Shown: positions 37,166 to 47,764, numbered from the stretch's first letter. The stretch is 64,000 bases of DNA from Helicobacter pylori NQ4053 (GCF_000274605.1 NZ_AKNV01000003.1:207994-271993), one strand, 5' to 3'. Numbers and translations are program-made. The notes: generated from the letters alone by a model not told the origin.

Positions 37166-37185
37166 AAAGGGTTTTTAAACCCTTT
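37166..37185 (-). terminator. Terminator hairpin after feoB
   Basis: AAAGGGTTT / AAACCCTTT perfect inverted repeat with a TT spacer, 14 bp past the feoB stop on the minus strand. It separates feoB from fecA transcription. Confidence 0.6.
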
Positions 37186-37198
37186 ATGGCTAGCCTTT

Positions 37199-39127
37199 TT
37201 AAACCAAAATTTGAGTCGCATAAAAAGCTATCAAGGAAAACGCATACGCTACAACGGTTGTGAAGATGAATAAATACGCTACAAACTTGATCCCCCCAGC
37301 TTCCCTACCAAAAGTAATGGTCGCTGCAAAACAAGGGATATAAAACATCACAAACACGATAAAAGCGATCCCGCTAGGCACGCTGACTTCTTTTCTTAAA
37401 ATCCCTCTAAAAGCGTCAGATTTTTCATTTTGATCCCCTAAAGAAAACAACACCCCCAAAGTAGAAACCACCACCTCTTTAGCCATAAATCCGGTTACAA
37501 GCGAGACGCTCAAACGCCAATCAAAATCCATAGGGCTAAAGACTTTTTCTAAATACGCCCCACCTCTTCCTACAACGCTGTTTTTTAAATTCTTTTTATC
37601 CAATTCTGCTTTTAATTCTTTTAATTTTTCTTCTTTAGCTTCGCTTGAAAGAGTGGTGTTTTTATCCACTAACAAGCTTTCTTGTTTATAAGTTTTCATA
37701 GCCGCATCGCTTTTAGGGTATTGAGACATAAACCAGATTAAAATCGCTCCCACTAAAATATAAGTCCCGGCTTTTTTAAGGTAAGAAAGCGATTTGGTAT
37801 AGATACTGAAATAGACCATTCTCCAACTGGGAAAGCGGTATTTGGGCATTTCCATGATAAAGGATTCAGTCTGTCCTTTAAACACGCTTAATTTGAGTAA
37901 TTTGGCCATCACTAACGCCACAACCGCCCCCAAAATATAAATACAAAACAGCACAAACCCCGCGCTTGAAGAAGGGAAAAACGAGCCTACAAACAGCACA
38001 TAAATAGGGAGTCTTGCCGAGCAGCTCATAAACCCAATCACAAAAAGCGTGATCAATCGTTCGTTATAGTTTTGTAAGGTTCTTGTCGCCATGTAAGCGG
38101 GCACAGAGCAACCAAAACCGGTGATTAAAGGGATAAAACTCTTCCCATGCAAGCCAAATTTATGCAAGATCCCATCTAATAAAAACGCTACCCTACTCAT
38201 ATAGCCTGTCGTTTCTAGTAAAGAAATCCCAAAATACAACACCACAATTAAAGGCAAGAATGAAACCGTCGCTCCCACTCCCCCAATAATGCCATCGCCC
38301 ACCAAAGACGCTAAATCTTCATTAGCCACATTTTCTTTAACGCTATCGCTCAAAAATTTAAACCCTGCTTCAAGCGCTTTTTGCGCTCCGCCTCCTATTA
38401 AAAAACTCAAGGAAAAAATGATAAACATAAACCCTAAAAAAATGAAAATCCCATAACGCTTGTGCATTAAAATCTTATCAATCTTATAAGTGTGTTCAAA
38501 GCTCGCATTTTGTTTGTTTTCACTGATCACTAATTTGGCGATTCTTTGAGCGCTCTGGCTGTATTTTAAAGACTCCTTAAAACTTTGAGACGGGACTTTT
38601 ATGCTTTCATTGTTTGTAGTGTTTTGAGAATAAAGCCTGACAATTTCATCTAATAAAAGCCCTGTATTCAAGCGATCTTCTTTGGATCTTGCGCTTGTAG
38701 GCACGCACACAACCCCTAATTCTTGAGAAAGCTTTTTGGTATTGATTTTAATGCCTTCTTTTTGCGCCTCATCCCACATGTTGAGCGCAAGAAGCATTTT
38801 TTTATTCGTGTCTAATAGCTGCGCGCTTAAGGCTAAATTACGCTCTAAATTGGTGGAATCCACCACATTAAGAATGAGATCGTATTGCCCTTTTTCTAAA
38901 AAATCTTTAGTAACCTTTTCTTCAGTGGTGAAGTCATTGAGCGCGTAAGTGCCAGGTAAATCAATGATAGTGATTTGACGATCTTTGTGGATCAAACTCA
39001 CTTCCATTTTATCCACGGTAACCCCGGCAAAATTCCCCACTTTCAAATGGGCGTTGCTCAAAGCGTTGATGAGGGAGGATTTCCCTACATTAGGTTGGCC
39101 CACAAGAGCGACAATGATTTCTTCCAC
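37199..39127 (-). CDS. feoB: Ferrous iron transporter FeoB
   Basis: High-affinity Fe2+ importer of the inner membrane. N-terminal G domain with GQPNVGKSSLIN (G1), DLPGTY (G3) and NMWDEA (G4), then a membrane domain with two gate regions containing GFGCSVPA and YIPCFAA. 642 residues from GTG 39127, preferred because GGAGAA is 6 nt upstream; a TTG two codons earlier sits too close to it. No feoA is adjacent, as usual for Helicobacter. Neighbour fecA supports an iron-uptake locus. Confidence 0.95.
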   Translation of the reverse strand: MEEIIVALVGQPNVGKSSLINALSNAHLKVGNFAGVTVDKMEVSLIHKDRQITIIDLPGTYALNDFTTEEKVTKDFLEKGQYDLILNVVDSTNLERNLALSAQLLDTNKKMLLALNMWDEAQKEGIKINTKKLSQELGVVCVPTSARSKEDRLNTGLLLDEIVRLYSQNTTNNESIKVPSQSFKESLKYSQSAQRIAKLVISENKQNASFEHTYKIDKILMHKRYGIFIFLGFMFIIFSLSFLIGGGAQKALEAGFKFLSDSVKENVANEDLASLVGDGIIGGVGATVSFLPLIVVLYFGISLLETTGYMSRVAFLLDGILHKFGLHGKSFIPLITGFGCSVPAYMATRTLQNYNERLITLFVIGFMSCSARLPIYVLFVGSFFPSSSAGFVLFCIYILGAVVALVMAKLLKLSVFKGQTESFIMEMPKYRFPSWRMVYFSIYTKSLSYLKKAGTYILVGAILIWFMSQYPKSDAAMKTYKQESLLVDKNTTLSSEAKEEKLKELKAELDKKNLKNSVVGRGGAYLEKVFSPMDFDWRLSVSLVTGFMAKEVVVSTLGVLFSLGDQNEKSDAFRGILRKEVSVPSGIAFIVFVMFYIPCFAATITFGREAGGIKFVAYLFIFTTVVAYAFSLIAFYATQILV

Positions 39128-39213
39128 TTCCAATTCTCCAAATAAGTTTTTTAATTTTTGGTTATATAGTTTTGTTAAAAGTCAGCACTATAGCGCTATA
39201 AGACTAATTGTTA

Positions 39214-39219
39214 TATAAT
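39214..39219 (+). promoter_or_regulatory. -10 box of the PolB-type exonuclease gene
   Basis: TATAAT lies 47 bases before the chosen ATG in the 133-bp divergent gap between feoB and this gene. Confidence 0.55.
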
Positions 39220-39260
39220 AAAAGCGAGACAAGAATATTAAAATGCGGAAGAGGCGTGTG

Positions 39261-40073
39261 ATGTTGTGCGTGTTTGATATAGAAACCATTCCTAGCGTGA
39301 GCTTGTGTAAAGAGCATTTTCAATTAAAAGAAGACGATGCTCTAAAAATCTGTGAATGGAGTTTTGAAAAGCAAAAAGAAAAAAGCGGGAGCGAGTTTTT
39401 GCCTCTTTATCTGCATGAAATCATCTCTATTGCAGCAGTCATTGGCGATGATTACGGGCAATTTATCAAAGTGGGGAATTTTGGTCAAAAACACGAGAAT
39501 AAAGAGGATTTTACAAGCGAAAAAGAGCTTTTAGAAGACTTTTTCAAATACTTTAACGAAAAGCAACCGCGCTTGATAAGTTTCAATGGCAGAGGTTTTG
39601 ACATGCCCCTACTCACGCTCAAAGCCCTTAAATACAATTTAACTTTAGACGCTTTTTACAACCAAGAAAACAAATGGGAAAATTACCGCGCGCGCTATAG
39701 CGAGCAGTTTCATTTGGATTTAATGGATAGCTTGAGCCATTATGGATCCGTTAGGGGGTTGAATCTAAATGGCGTTTGCTCCATGACGAATATTCCTGGT
39801 AAATTTGATGTGAGCGGGGATTTAGTGCATGCGATTTATTACAACCCACATTTAAGCCAAAAGGAGAAAAAAGGCGTTATTGACAGCTATTGCCAAAGCG
39901 ATGTGCTTAACACTTACTGGCTTTTTTTAAAATACGAAGTGTTAAAAGGGGCTTTAAATAAGGAGCAATACCTTGGGCTATTGAGCGATTTTTTAGAAAA
40001 ATTCCCTAAAGAAAAATCCTATTCAAGCGTTTTTATTAACGCTTTAGAAAAAGAGATTAGGGAGTTTGCTTGA
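39261..40073 (+). CDS. Predicted 3'-5' exonuclease, PolB-proofreading type
   Basis: DEDD-superfamily nuclease. FDIETIP at the N-terminus carries the first Asp-Glu pair, SFNGRGFDMPLL the second Asp, and DSYCQSDVLNTYWLF the YxxxD motif with the last Asp. This is the stand-alone family related to the exonuclease domain of DNA polymerase B. Start ATG 39261 has GGAAGAGG upstream; ATG 39243 in frame is possible (6 more residues). Biological role unknown; monocistronic. Confidence 0.75.
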   Translation: MLCVFDIETIPSVSLCKEHFQLKEDDALKICEWSFEKQKEKSGSEFLPLYLHEIISIAAVIGDDYGQFIKVGNFGQKHENKEDFTSEKELLEDFFKYFNEKQPRLISFNGRGFDMPLLTLKALKYNLTLDAFYNQENKWENYRARYSEQFHLDLMDSLSHYGSVRGLNLNGVCSMTNIPGKFDVSGDLVHAIYYNPHLSQKEKKGVIDSYCQSDVLNTYWLFLKYEVLKGALNKEQYLGLLSDFLEKFPKEKSYSSVFINALEKEIREFA

Positions 40074-40354
40074 AACCCTAATTAAAACCCTGAAACTAGG
40101 TAAAGACTGCTTAGAAAGAAATTTTTTAAAGCGTTAGAGAAACATGAGCCTAAAGTGCATATCTGCTTGATTTTAGATCCCCACTTAAAACTATATTATG
40201 CAATAATCATTGAACGCTAAAATAATATTTTTGTGAAAAAAATAAACGGATTGCCCTCAATCTAAAACAAAACCTAAAACAAAATCCAACCTGTTAGGGC
40301 GTCAATTATCTAAAAGTGATACTATGAATGATAAATCAACTTAAAGGCAAAGAC
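40074..40354 (+). other. Intergenic region with possible gene relic
   Basis: 281 bp without an intact gene. Around 40121-40220 one frame stays open for about 33 codons (KFFKALEKHEPKVHICLIL...) without a start or ribosome site, which may be the end of a decayed gene. AT-rich boxes such as TATATTAT (40192-40199) could serve the downstream thiolase operon, but no clear promoter stands out. Confidence 0.35.
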
Positions 40355-41530
40355 ATGAATGAAGTGGTTGTAGTGGCGGCAAAGCGGAGTGCAGTGGGGA
40401 GTTTTTTAGGCTCTCTAAAGAATGTGGGCGCTAGGCAAATGGGCGTTAGCGTGCTTAAAGACGCTTTGAATGCGAGCGGCCTTAAGCCTAGCGATGTGGA
40501 TTCTGTCATTTTAGGCAATGTTTTAGGTGCTGGTTTGGGTCAAAATATCGCCAGGCAGATCCAACTGGATTCTGGCATACCCAATGACAGAAACGCTTTT
40601 AGCGTCAATATGGTTTGCGGATCGTCTATGAAAGCTATCCAGTTAGCGCATGACAGCATCATGCTTGGGTGCGATGAGGTGGTGGTGTGCGGTGGCGTGG
40701 AGAACATGAGCATGGCACCTTATTTGTCGTTTGACATGCGAGACGGGAAAAGAATGGGGAATGCGAACATGATAGACTCCATGATACATGATGGATTATG
40801 GGATGCGTTCAATGATTACCACATGGGGATCACCGCTGATAATGTCGCTCAAGCATACCACATAAGTCGAGAAGAGCAAGATAATTTCGCGCTCCAATCG
40901 CAACTCAAAGCAAGAGCCGCCATTAATGCAGGGAAATTCCAAGAAGAAATCACGCCTATTGAAATAGCGAATAAAAAAGGCGTGGTTGTTTTTAAAGAGG
41001 ACGAATACCCTAGAGACACGACGCTAGAATCCCTTGCAAAGCTCAAACCCGCTTTCAAAAAAGACGGATCGGTAACGGCAGGGAATTCATCAGGGATCAA
41101 TGATGGCGCGAGTGTTATCATTTTATGCAGCACTCAAAAAGCGCAAAAATTGGGGTTAAAAACAATGGCAACTATCAAGGGGTTTGGTTTGGGTGGTTGC
41201 AGTCCGGATATAATGGGGATATGCCCTAGCATCGCTATTAAAAACAATCTCAAAAATGTCAAAATGAATCTCAACGACATCAATCTTTTTGAACTCAATG
41301 AAGCTTTCGCCGCGCAAAGCATAGCTGTGTTAAAAGAGCTTGAATTAAACCCCAATATCGTGAATGTGAATGGAGGCGCGATAGCCATTGGCCACCCTAT
41401 TGGCGCAAGCGGCGCTAGGATTTTGGTAACTTTATTGCATGAAATGAAAAGAAGCGGTCATGGCGTGGGTTGTGCGTCATTGTGTGTGGGTGGCGGACAA
41501 GGGCTATCAGTGGTAGTGGAACAAAAATAA
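40355..41530 (+). CDS. fadA: Acetyl-CoA acetyltransferase (thiolase)
   Basis: Joins or splits acetyl-CoA units, interconverting two acetyl-CoA and acetoacetyl-CoA. The catalytic Cys is in [11 protein letters not shown] (about 88), the His in [14 protein letters not shown] and the second Cys in [14 protein letters not shown] 40355 has AAAGG upstream; an in-frame upstream ATG (40328) has none. 391 residues. First gene of a run with scoA, scoB and atoE, so its job is probably acetoacetyl-CoA breakdown. The symbol atoB would serve equally. Confidence 0.93.
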   Translation: MNEVVVVAAKRSAVGSFLGSLKNVGARQMGVSVLKDALNASGLKPSDVDSVILGNVLGAGLGQNIARQIQLDSGIPNDRNAFSVNMVCGSSMKAIQLAHDSIMLGCDEVVVCGGVENMSMAPYLSFDMRDGKRMGNANMIDSMIHDGLWDAFNDYHMGITADNVAQAYHISREEQDNFALQSQLKARAAINAGKFQEEITPIEIANKKGVVVFKEDEYPRDTTLESLAKLKPAFKKDGSVTAGNSSGINDGASVIILCSTQKAQKLGLKTMATIKGFGLGGCSPDIMGICPSIAIKNNLKNVKMNLNDINLFELNEAFAAQSIAVLKELELNPNIVNVNGGAIAIGHPIGASGARILVTLLHEMKRSGHGVGCASLCVGGGQGLSVVVEQK

Positions 41531-41540
41531 GGAGAATGAG

Positions 41541-42239
41541 ATGAACAAGGTTATAACCGATTTAGACAAAGCATTGAGCGGGTTAAAAGATGGGGATACT
41601 ATTTTAGTGGGCGGTTTTGGGCTGTGCGGGATACCCGAATACGCCATTGATTACATTTATAAGAAAGGCATCAAGGATTTGATTGTCGTGAGCAATAATT
41701 GCGGCGTTGATGACTTTGGGCTTGGCATTCTTTTGGAAAAAAAACAGATTAAAAAGATTATCGCTTCCTATGTGGGGGAAAATAAGATTTTTGAATCGCA
41801 AATGCTGAACGGAGAAATTGAAGTCGTTTTGACACCACAAGGCACTTTGGCTGAAAACTTGCGCGCTGGTGGGGCTGGGATACCCGCTTACTACACCCCA
41901 ACAGGGGTTGGGACTTTGATCGCTCAAGGCAAGGAATCACGGGAGTTTAACGGCAAGGAGTATATTTTAGAAAGAGCGATCACAGGCGATTACGGGCTTA
42001 TCAAAGCCTATAAAAGCGACACTCTTGGGAACTTGGTGTTTAGAAAAACGGCTAGAAACTTTAATCCCTTGTGCGCGATGGCGGCAAAAATATGCGTCGC
42101 TGAAGTGGAAGAAATTGTGCCGGCTGGGGAATTAGACCCCGATGAAATACACTTGCCAGGAATCTATGTGCAACACATCTATAAGGGCGAGAAATTTGAA
42201 AAACGGATAGAAAAAATCACGACAAGGAGCACGAAATGA
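41541..42239 (+). CDS. scoA: Succinyl-CoA:3-oxoacid CoA-transferase subunit A
   Basis: Moves CoA from succinyl-CoA to acetoacetate. Class I CoA-transferase alpha signature [10 protein letters not shown] (about 24-33), then the SNNCG segment and [16 protein letters not shown]. 232 residues. The ATG follows the thiolase stop by 10 nt with AAGGAG, and the stop overlaps the scoB start by 4 nt (ATGA), so a 1:1 supply of subunits is likely. Confidence 0.96.
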   Translation: MNKVITDLDKALSGLKDGDTILVGGFGLCGIPEYAIDYIYKKGIKDLIVVSNNCGVDDFGLGILLEKKQIKKIIASYVGENKIFESQMLNGEIEVVLTPQGTLAENLRAGGAGIPAYYTPTGVGTLIAQGKESREFNGKEYILERAITGDYGLIKAYKSDTLGNLVFRKTARNFNPLCAMAAKICVAEVEEIVPAGELDPDEIHLPGIYVQHIYKGEKFEKRIEKITTRSTK

Positions 42240-42859
42240 GAGAGGCTATCATTAAAAGAGCGGCAAAGGAATTAAAAGAGGGCATGTATGTGAATTTAGG
42301 GATAGGCTTGCCCACGCTTGTGGCTAATGAAGTGAGCGGGATGAATATCGTTTTCCAAAGCGAGAACGGGCTATTAGGGATTGGCGCTTACCCATTGGAA
42401 GGGGGCGTTGATGCGGATCTCATTAATGCAGGAAAGGAAACCATAACCGTGGTGCCGGGCGCTTCGTTTTTCAACAGCGCGGATTCGTTTGCGATGATTC
42501 GTGGGGGGCATATTGATTTAGCAATTTTAGGAGGGATGGAAGTCTCACAAAATGGGGATTTAGCTAATTGGATGATCCCTAAAAAGCTCATAAAGGGCAT
42601 GGGAGGGGCTATGGATCTGGTGCATGGCGCTAAAAAAGTGATTGTCATCATGGAGCATTGCAACAAATATGGGGAGTCTAAAGTGAAAAAAGAATGCTCA
42701 TTGCCCTTAACGGGAAAAGGCGTGGTGCATCAATTGATAACGGATTTAGCGGTGTTTGAGTTTTCCAATAACGCCATGAAATTAGTGGAATTGCAAGAAG
42801 GGGTCAGCCTTGATCAAGTGAAAGAAAAGACAGAAGCTGAATTTGAAGTGCACTTATAG
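42236..42859 (+). CDS. scoB: Succinyl-CoA:3-oxoacid CoA-transferase subunit B
   Basis: Catalytic partner of ScoA. The motif SENGLLGIG carries the glutamate that forms the CoA thioester. Also shows [12 protein letters not shown] near the N-terminus and [15 protein letters not shown]. 207 residues. Together with thiolase it links acetoacetate to acetyl-CoA and the TCA intermediates, replacing succinyl-CoA synthetase in Helicobacter (established for H. pylori). Confidence 0.96.
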   Translation: MREAIIKRAAKELKEGMYVNLGIGLPTLVANEVSGMNIVFQSENGLLGIGAYPLEGGVDADLINAGKETITVVPGASFFNSADSFAMIRGGHIDLAILGGMEVSQNGDLANWMIPKKLIKGMGGAMDLVHGAKKVIVIMEHCNKYGESKVKKECSLPLTGKGVVHQLITDLAVFEFSNNAMKLVELQEGVSLDQVKEKTEAEFEVHL

Positions 42860-42878
42860 CTTGTAAAAGGGGGTGTTT

Positions 42879-44243
42879 ATGTTTTTATTAAGGCATTTGA
42901 CTTCAGCGTGCGTGTTTTTGGCGTCTAGATGTTTGCCGGACTCCTTTGTCTTGGTCGCTCTTTTATCGTTTGTCGTGTTCGTTCTTGTTTATTGTTTGAC
43001 AGGACAGGACGCTTCGTCTGTCATTTCTAGTTGGGGGAATGGTGCTTGGACGCTTTTAGGTTTTTCTATGCAAATGGCTCTTATTTTGGTGTTGGGTCAG
43101 GCTCTAGCTAGCGCTAAATTAGTCCAAAAACTTTTAAAATATCTAGCGTCTTTACCTAAAGGGTATTATACAGCTTTATGGTTGGTTACTTTTTTATCAT
43201 TAATTGCTAATTGGATCAACTGGGGTTTTGGCTTAGTGATTAGCGCGATTTTTGCAAAAGAGATCGCCAAAAATGTTAAAGGGGTGGATTACAGGCTGCT
43301 TATTGCTAGCGCTTATTCGGGTTTTGTCATCTGGCATGGGGGTTTATCAGGCTCTATCCCTTTAAGCGTTGCCACTCAAAATGAAAATCTATCCAAAATA
43401 AGCGCCGGGGTGATTGAAAAAGCTATCCCTATCAGTCAGACGATTTTTTCTGCTTATAATTTGATCATTATAGGGATCATTCTTATAGGGTTACCCTTTT
43501 TAATGGCAATGATCCACCCTAAAAAAGAAGAAATCGTTGAGATTGATTCAAAGCTTTTAAAAGACGAATACAAAGAAACAGAACTCATTAGCCACCAACA
43601 AGATAAAACGATCGCGCATTTTTTGGAAAACAGCGCTTTGCTTTCTTATCTTTTGGTTTTTTTGGGTTTTGGGTATCTTGGTATTTATTTTTTTAAAGGG
43701 GGAGGGATTAGTTTAAACATTGTCAATACGATTTTCCTTTTTTTAGGGATTTTGCTCCATAAAACCCCTTTAGCTTATGTGAAAGCGATCAATTATTCCG
43801 CTAGGAGCGTGGCTGGGATTTTATTGCAATTCCCTTTTTATGCCGGGATCATGGGGATGATGGCAAGCCATAGCGTGGGGGGTCATTCTTTAGCGCAAAT
43901 GCTTTCTTTAGCCTTCACGCACATCGCTAATGAAAAAACTTTCGCGCTCATGACTTTTTTGAGCGCGGGGATTGTCAATATTTTCATCCCGTCTGGTGGA
44001 GGGCAATGGGCGATTCAAGCTCCTATCATGCTTCCGGCTGGGCAAAGCTTAGGCGTGGATCCAGGAGTGGTTTCTATGGCTATCGCTTGGGGAGACGCTT
44101 GGACGAATATGATACAGCCTTTTTGGGCTTTGCCCGCTTTAGCCATTGCGGGTTTGGGCGCTAAAGATATTATGGGCTATTGCGTTTTGACTTTAATTTT
44201 TGTAGGCTTAGTCGTGTGTGGGGTGTTTTATTTTTTAGTGTGA
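42879..44243 (+). CDS. atoE: Short-chain fatty acid / acetoacetate transporter AtoE
   Basis: Integral membrane protein of about twelve helices, 454 residues, of the short-chain fatty acid uptake family. Conserved stretches include NWINWGFGLVISAIFA, WHGGLSGSIPL and IPSGGGQWAIQ. ATG 42879 has AAGGGGG upstream; an in-frame GTG two codons earlier is possible. Last gene of the thiolase-sco run, so uptake of acetoacetate or butyrate for CoA activation is plausible. A 125-bp gap follows, with a GGGGTAA/TTACCCC hairpin but no T-run. Confidence 0.92.
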   Translation: MFLLRHLTSACVFLASRCLPDSFVLVALLSFVVFVLVYCLTGQDASSVISSWGNGAWTLLGFSMQMALILVLGQALASAKLVQKLLKYLASLPKGYYTALWLVTFLSLIANWINWGFGLVISAIFAKEIAKNVKGVDYRLLIASAYSGFVIWHGGLSGSIPLSVATQNENLSKISAGVIEKAIPISQTIFSAYNLIIIGIILIGLPFLMAMIHPKKEEIVEIDSKLLKDEYKETELISHQQDKTIAHFLENSALLSYLLVFLGFGYLGIYFFKGGGISLNIVNTIFLFLGILLHKTPLAYVKAINYSARSVAGILLQFPFYAGIMGMMASHSVGGHSLAQMLSLAFTHIANEKTFALMTFLSAGIVNIFIPSGGGQWAIQAPIMLPAGQSLGVDPGVVSMAIAWGDAWTNMIQPFWALPALAIAGLGAKDIMGYCVLTLIFVGLVVCGVFYFLV

Positions 44244-44367
44244 GTTTTTTATGCCTAAAACCATGCTCTTTTCAATGGGGTAAGTTTTCTCTTTTTACCC
44301 CTTAAACGCTCTTGTAATTAAGACTTATTTCGTTACAATAACCCCCATAATAACCTAAGGAAGTGTT

Positions 44368-45378
44368 TTGTTTTTCAAATTTATTTTATGTTTATTATTA
44401 GGAATGTTTGCATGGGCAAAAGAGATTATTCCCACCCCTTCAACCCCATTAACGCCCTCTAAACGCTATTCTATCAATTTGATGACTGAAAATGATGGTT
44501 ATATCAACCCTTACATTGATGAGTATTATACCGCAGGCAATCAAATAGGCTTTTCTACTAAAGAGTTTGATTTTTCTAAAAATAAAGCGATGAAATGGTC
44601 TTCGTATTTAGGGTTTTTCAATAAAAGCCCTAGGGTTACTCGTTTTGGTATTTCTCTCGCCCAAGACATGTATACCCCCTCACTTGCAAACAGAAAACTG
44701 GTGCATTTGCATGACAACCACCCTTATGGGGGGTATTTACGGGTGAATTTGAACGTGTATAACCGCCATCAAACTTTTATGGAATTATTCACGCTTTCTT
44801 TAGGCACGACAGGGCAAGATTCTTTGGCCGCTCAAACGCAGCGTCTCATTCATAAATGGGGTCATGACCCCCAATTTTATGGCTGGAACACGCAGCTCAA
44901 AAACGAATTTATCTTTGAATTGCACTACCAATTGCTTAAAAAAGTCCCTCTTTTAAAGACTCGTTTTTTTTCTATGGAGTTGATGCCTGGGTTTAATGTG
45001 GAGCTTGGGAATGCGAGAGATTATTTCCAACTCGGCTCGCTCTTTAGGGCTGGGTATAACTTGGACGCTGATTATGGTGTCAATAAGGTCAATACCGCTT
45101 TTGATGGGGGCATGCCTTATAGCGATAAATTTTCTATCTATTTTTTTGTAGGGGCTTTTGGGCGCTTCCAACCCCTTAACATCTTCATTCAAGGCAATAG
45201 CCCTGCAACTAGGGGCATTGCTAATTTGGAATACTTTGTTTATGCCAGTGAAATAGGAGCGGCTATGATGTGGCGCAGCCTCAGGGTGGCTTTTACGATC
45301 ACCGATATTAGTAAAACCTTTCAATCCCAGCCTAAGCACCATCAAATCGGCACTTTAGAATTGAATTTCGCTTTTTAA
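44368..45378 (+). CDS. lpxR: Outer-membrane lipid A 3'-O-deacylase LpxR
   Basis: Removes the 3'-acyl chains of lipid A, lowering its recognition by the host. Signal peptide MFFKFILCLLLGMFAWA from a TTG start (AAGGAA upstream). The LpxR family pattern is present: TENDGYI near the N-terminus, QDMYTPS, the catalytic region LIHKWGHDPQFYGW, and a barrel ending LNFAF. 336 residues. A TACAAT -10-like box is at 44334-44339. H. pylori HP0694 is the known LpxR; identity by context and motif. Confidence 0.88.
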   Translation: MFFKFILCLLLGMFAWAKEIIPTPSTPLTPSKRYSINLMTENDGYINPYIDEYYTAGNQIGFSTKEFDFSKNKAMKWSSYLGFFNKSPRVTRFGISLAQDMYTPSLANRKLVHLHDNHPYGGYLRVNLNVYNRHQTFMELFTLSLGTTGQDSLAAQTQRLIHKWGHDPQFYGWNTQLKNEFIFELHYQLLKKVPLLKTRFFSMELMPGFNVELGNARDYFQLGSLFRAGYNLDADYGVNKVNTAFDGGMPYSDKFSIYFFVGAFGRFQPLNIFIQGNSPATRGIANLEYFVYASEIGAAMMWRSLRVAFTITDISKTFQSQPKHHQIGTLELNFAF

Positions 45379-45558
45379 TTTAATATCAGTTTAATATTTT
45401 TCTTCCTATATGGTATTTATATGATATTTTTGGGCAATTTAAGATGAATATCGGTAGCGTTTTGAATGAATTTGTTACTAATTTTCACTTTATTACACCA
45501 AATTTTTCCTTATTACAAACAACTTTGAAATAAACGATTTCCATTTAAAAATCAGCCT

Positions 45559-45564
45559 TATACT
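45559..45564 (+). promoter_or_regulatory. Promoter and 5' stem-loop of the acx operon
   Basis: TATACT lies 48 bases before acxA. The predicted transcript would begin near 45571 and immediately form GTTGC / GCAAC (45573-45587) around CTCGA, a 5' hairpin that could stabilise the mRNA. The ribosome site AAGGAG is at 45598-45603. The rest of the 233-bp gap after lpxR is AT-rich with nothing else recognised. Confidence 0.5.
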
Positions 45565-45611
45565 TCTAATAGGTTGCCTCGAGCAACACTTTAATACAAG
45601 GAGTCTAAAAA

Positions 45612-47753
45612 ATGAAAGACGCAAGAGTTCAGGTGATGGGTATTGATGCCGGTGGTACCATGACGGACACATTTTTTGTGAAAGAAAATGGCAGTTTCGT
45701 AGTCGGTAAAGCCCAAAGCAACCCAGAAGATGAGAGCCTAGCTATTTATAATAGCTCGCAAGACGCTTTATCGCACTGGCAATCGGATGTGAGTAAGGTT
45801 TATCCAGAGTTGGTCACTTGCGTGTATTCAGGCACGGCGATGCTCAATCGGGTCGTCCAAAGGCGTGGGATGGAAGTGGGCCTGATTTGCAATAAGGGTT
45901 TTGAGCAAATGCATTCTATGGGCAGAGCGTTGCAATCCTACTTGGGGTATGCACTAGAAGAAAGGCTGCATATCAACACGCACAAGTATGATGATCCACT
46001 GATTCCTTTAAAAAGGATTAGAGGCGTTACAGAAAGAACCGATGTCAAGGGGCAAGTGGTTATCCCAGTGCGTCAAGAAGAGGTTAAAGTTGCTGTTAAG
46101 GAGCTTTTAGAAGCGGGTGCAAAAGCCATTGTGATTTGCTTGTTGCAATCTCATAAAAACGCTGAAAGCGAGCGGATCGTTAGAGATATAGCGTTAAAAG
46201 AAATTGAAAAATTGGGTAAAAATATTCCTGTATTCGCTTCTGTGGATTACTACCCTCAAAGAAAAGAAAGCCACAGAATGAACACCACTATCTTGGAAGC
46301 TTATGCGGCTGAGCCAAGCAGGCAAACTCTCTCTAAAGTCAGTAACCGCTTCAAAGAGCATGGCGCTAAATTCGATCTTAGGGTGATGGCAACGCATGGA
46401 GGCACCATTAGCTGGAAAGCTAAAGAGCTCGCTAGGACTATTGTGAGCGGCCCTATTGGAGGCGTGATTGGATCTAAATTGCTAGGCGAAACGCTGGGTT
46501 ATGACAATATTGCATGCAGCGATATTGGCGGCACGAGCTTTGACATGGCGCTTATCGTTAAGAGCAATTTTAACATCGCTTCTGACCCTGATATGGCGCG
46601 TCTTGTCTTATCCTTACCGCTTGTGGCTATGGATTCCGTTGGCGCAGGTGCGGGGAGTTTTGTGCGCATTGATCCGCACAGCCGATCTGTCAAACTAGGG
46701 CCTGACAGCGCGGGGTATAGAGTTGGCACTTGTTGGAAAGACAGCGGTTTAGACACGGTTTCGGTGACAGATTGCCACATTGTTTTGGGCTATTTGAATC
46801 CGGATAATTTCTTAGGAGGCCTAATCAAATTAGATGTGGATAGGGCTAAAAAACACATTAAAGAGCAAATCGCTGATCCGTTAGGCATTAGCGTAGAAGA
46901 TGCGGCTGCGGGTGTGATTGAATTGCTTGATTTGGAGCTTAAAGAATACTTGCGATCCAATATTAGCGCTAAAGGGTATAGCCCATCTGACTTTGCGTGC
47001 TTTTCGTATGGTGGTGCGGGGCCTGTGCACACTTATGGCTATACAGAAGGCTTAGGGTTTAAGGATGTGGTAGTGCCTGCATGGGCGGCTGGATTTAGCG
47101 CTTTTGGTTGCGCTTGCGCTGATTTTGAATACAGATACGACAAGAGCGTTGATATAGCTATTCCGCAGTATTCTTCAGACGAGTCCAAAATAGAGGCATG
47201 CAAGATCATTCAAGACGCATGGGATGAATTGACTCTCAAAGTGATTGAAGAGTTTAAGATTAATGGATTCTCTGAAAAAGATGTGATTCTAAGACCTGGA
47301 TACAGGATGCAGTATATGGGGCAATTGAACGATTTAGAGATCACTTCTCCTGTATCAAAAGCTACAAGCGTGGCTGATTGGGAAGAGATTGTCAAAGAAT
47401 ATGAAAAAACCTACGCTCGCGTTTATTCTGAATCAGCGTGTTCGCCAGAGCTTGGCTTTAGCGTGACTGGCGTGATCATGCGTGGTGTTGTGGCTACGCA
47501 AAAACCTGTGATTCCGGTTGAAAAAGAGCATGGCGCTACGCCCCCAAAAGAGGCCAAAGTAGGCGTTAGAAAATTCTATCGGCATAAGCAATGGGTGGAT
47601 GCAGATGTGTGGCACATGGAAAAGTTACTGCCTGGAAATGAAGTCATAGGGCCTGCGATCGTGGAAGCGGATTCAACCACCTTTGTGATACCCAAAGGCT
47701 TTGCGACAAGACTAGACAAACACCGATTGTTCCACTTGAAAGAAATTAAATAA
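45612..47753 (+). CDS. acxA: Acetone carboxylase beta subunit AcxA (hydantoinase A-like)
   Basis: Nucleotide-binding subunit of acetone carboxylase, which makes acetoacetate from acetone and bicarbonate using ATP. The N-terminal ASKHA-type motif MGIDAGGTMTDTFF, the ACSDIGGTSFDMALI phosphate-2 region, and FSYGGAGPVHTYGY fit the HyuA/acetone carboxylase family. 713 residues. First gene of acxABC; the acetoacetate product could feed ScoAB and thiolase encoded just upstream. Confidence 0.93.
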   Translation: MKDARVQVMGIDAGGTMTDTFFVKENGSFVVGKAQSNPEDESLAIYNSSQDALSHWQSDVSKVYPELVTCVYSGTAMLNRVVQRRGMEVGLICNKGFEQMHSMGRALQSYLGYALEERLHINTHKYDDPLIPLKRIRGVTERTDVKGQVVIPVRQEEVKVAVKELLEAGAKAIVICLLQSHKNAESERIVRDIALKEIEKLGKNIPVFASVDYYPQRKESHRMNTTILEAYAAEPSRQTLSKVSNRFKEHGAKFDLRVMATHGGTISWKAKELARTIVSGPIGGVIGSKLLGETLGYDNIACSDIGGTSFDMALIVKSNFNIASDPDMARLVLSLPLVAMDSVGAGAGSFVRIDPHSRSVKLGPDSAGYRVGTCWKDSGLDTVSVTDCHIVLGYLNPDNFLGGLIKLDVDRAKKHIKEQIADPLGISVEDAAAGVIELLDLELKEYLRSNISAKGYSPSDFACFSYGGAGPVHTYGYTEGLGFKDVVVPAWAAGFSAFGCACADFEYRYDKSVDIAIPQYSSDESKIEACKIIQDAWDELTLKVIEEFKINGFSEKDVILRPGYRMQYMGQLNDLEITSPVSKATSVADWEEIVKEYEKTYARVYSESACSPELGFSVTGVIMRGVVATQKPVIPVEKEHGATPPKEAKVGVRKFYRHKQWVDADVWHMEKLLPGNEVIGPAIVEADSTTFVIPKGFATRLDKHRLFHLKEIK

Positions 47754-47764
47754 AGGAGTTCAAA

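Noticed and set aside
44275..44302. Terminator after atoE
   Set aside because: GGGGTAA/TTACCCC can pair, but the loop is T-rich and no T-run follows the stem, so it is not called.
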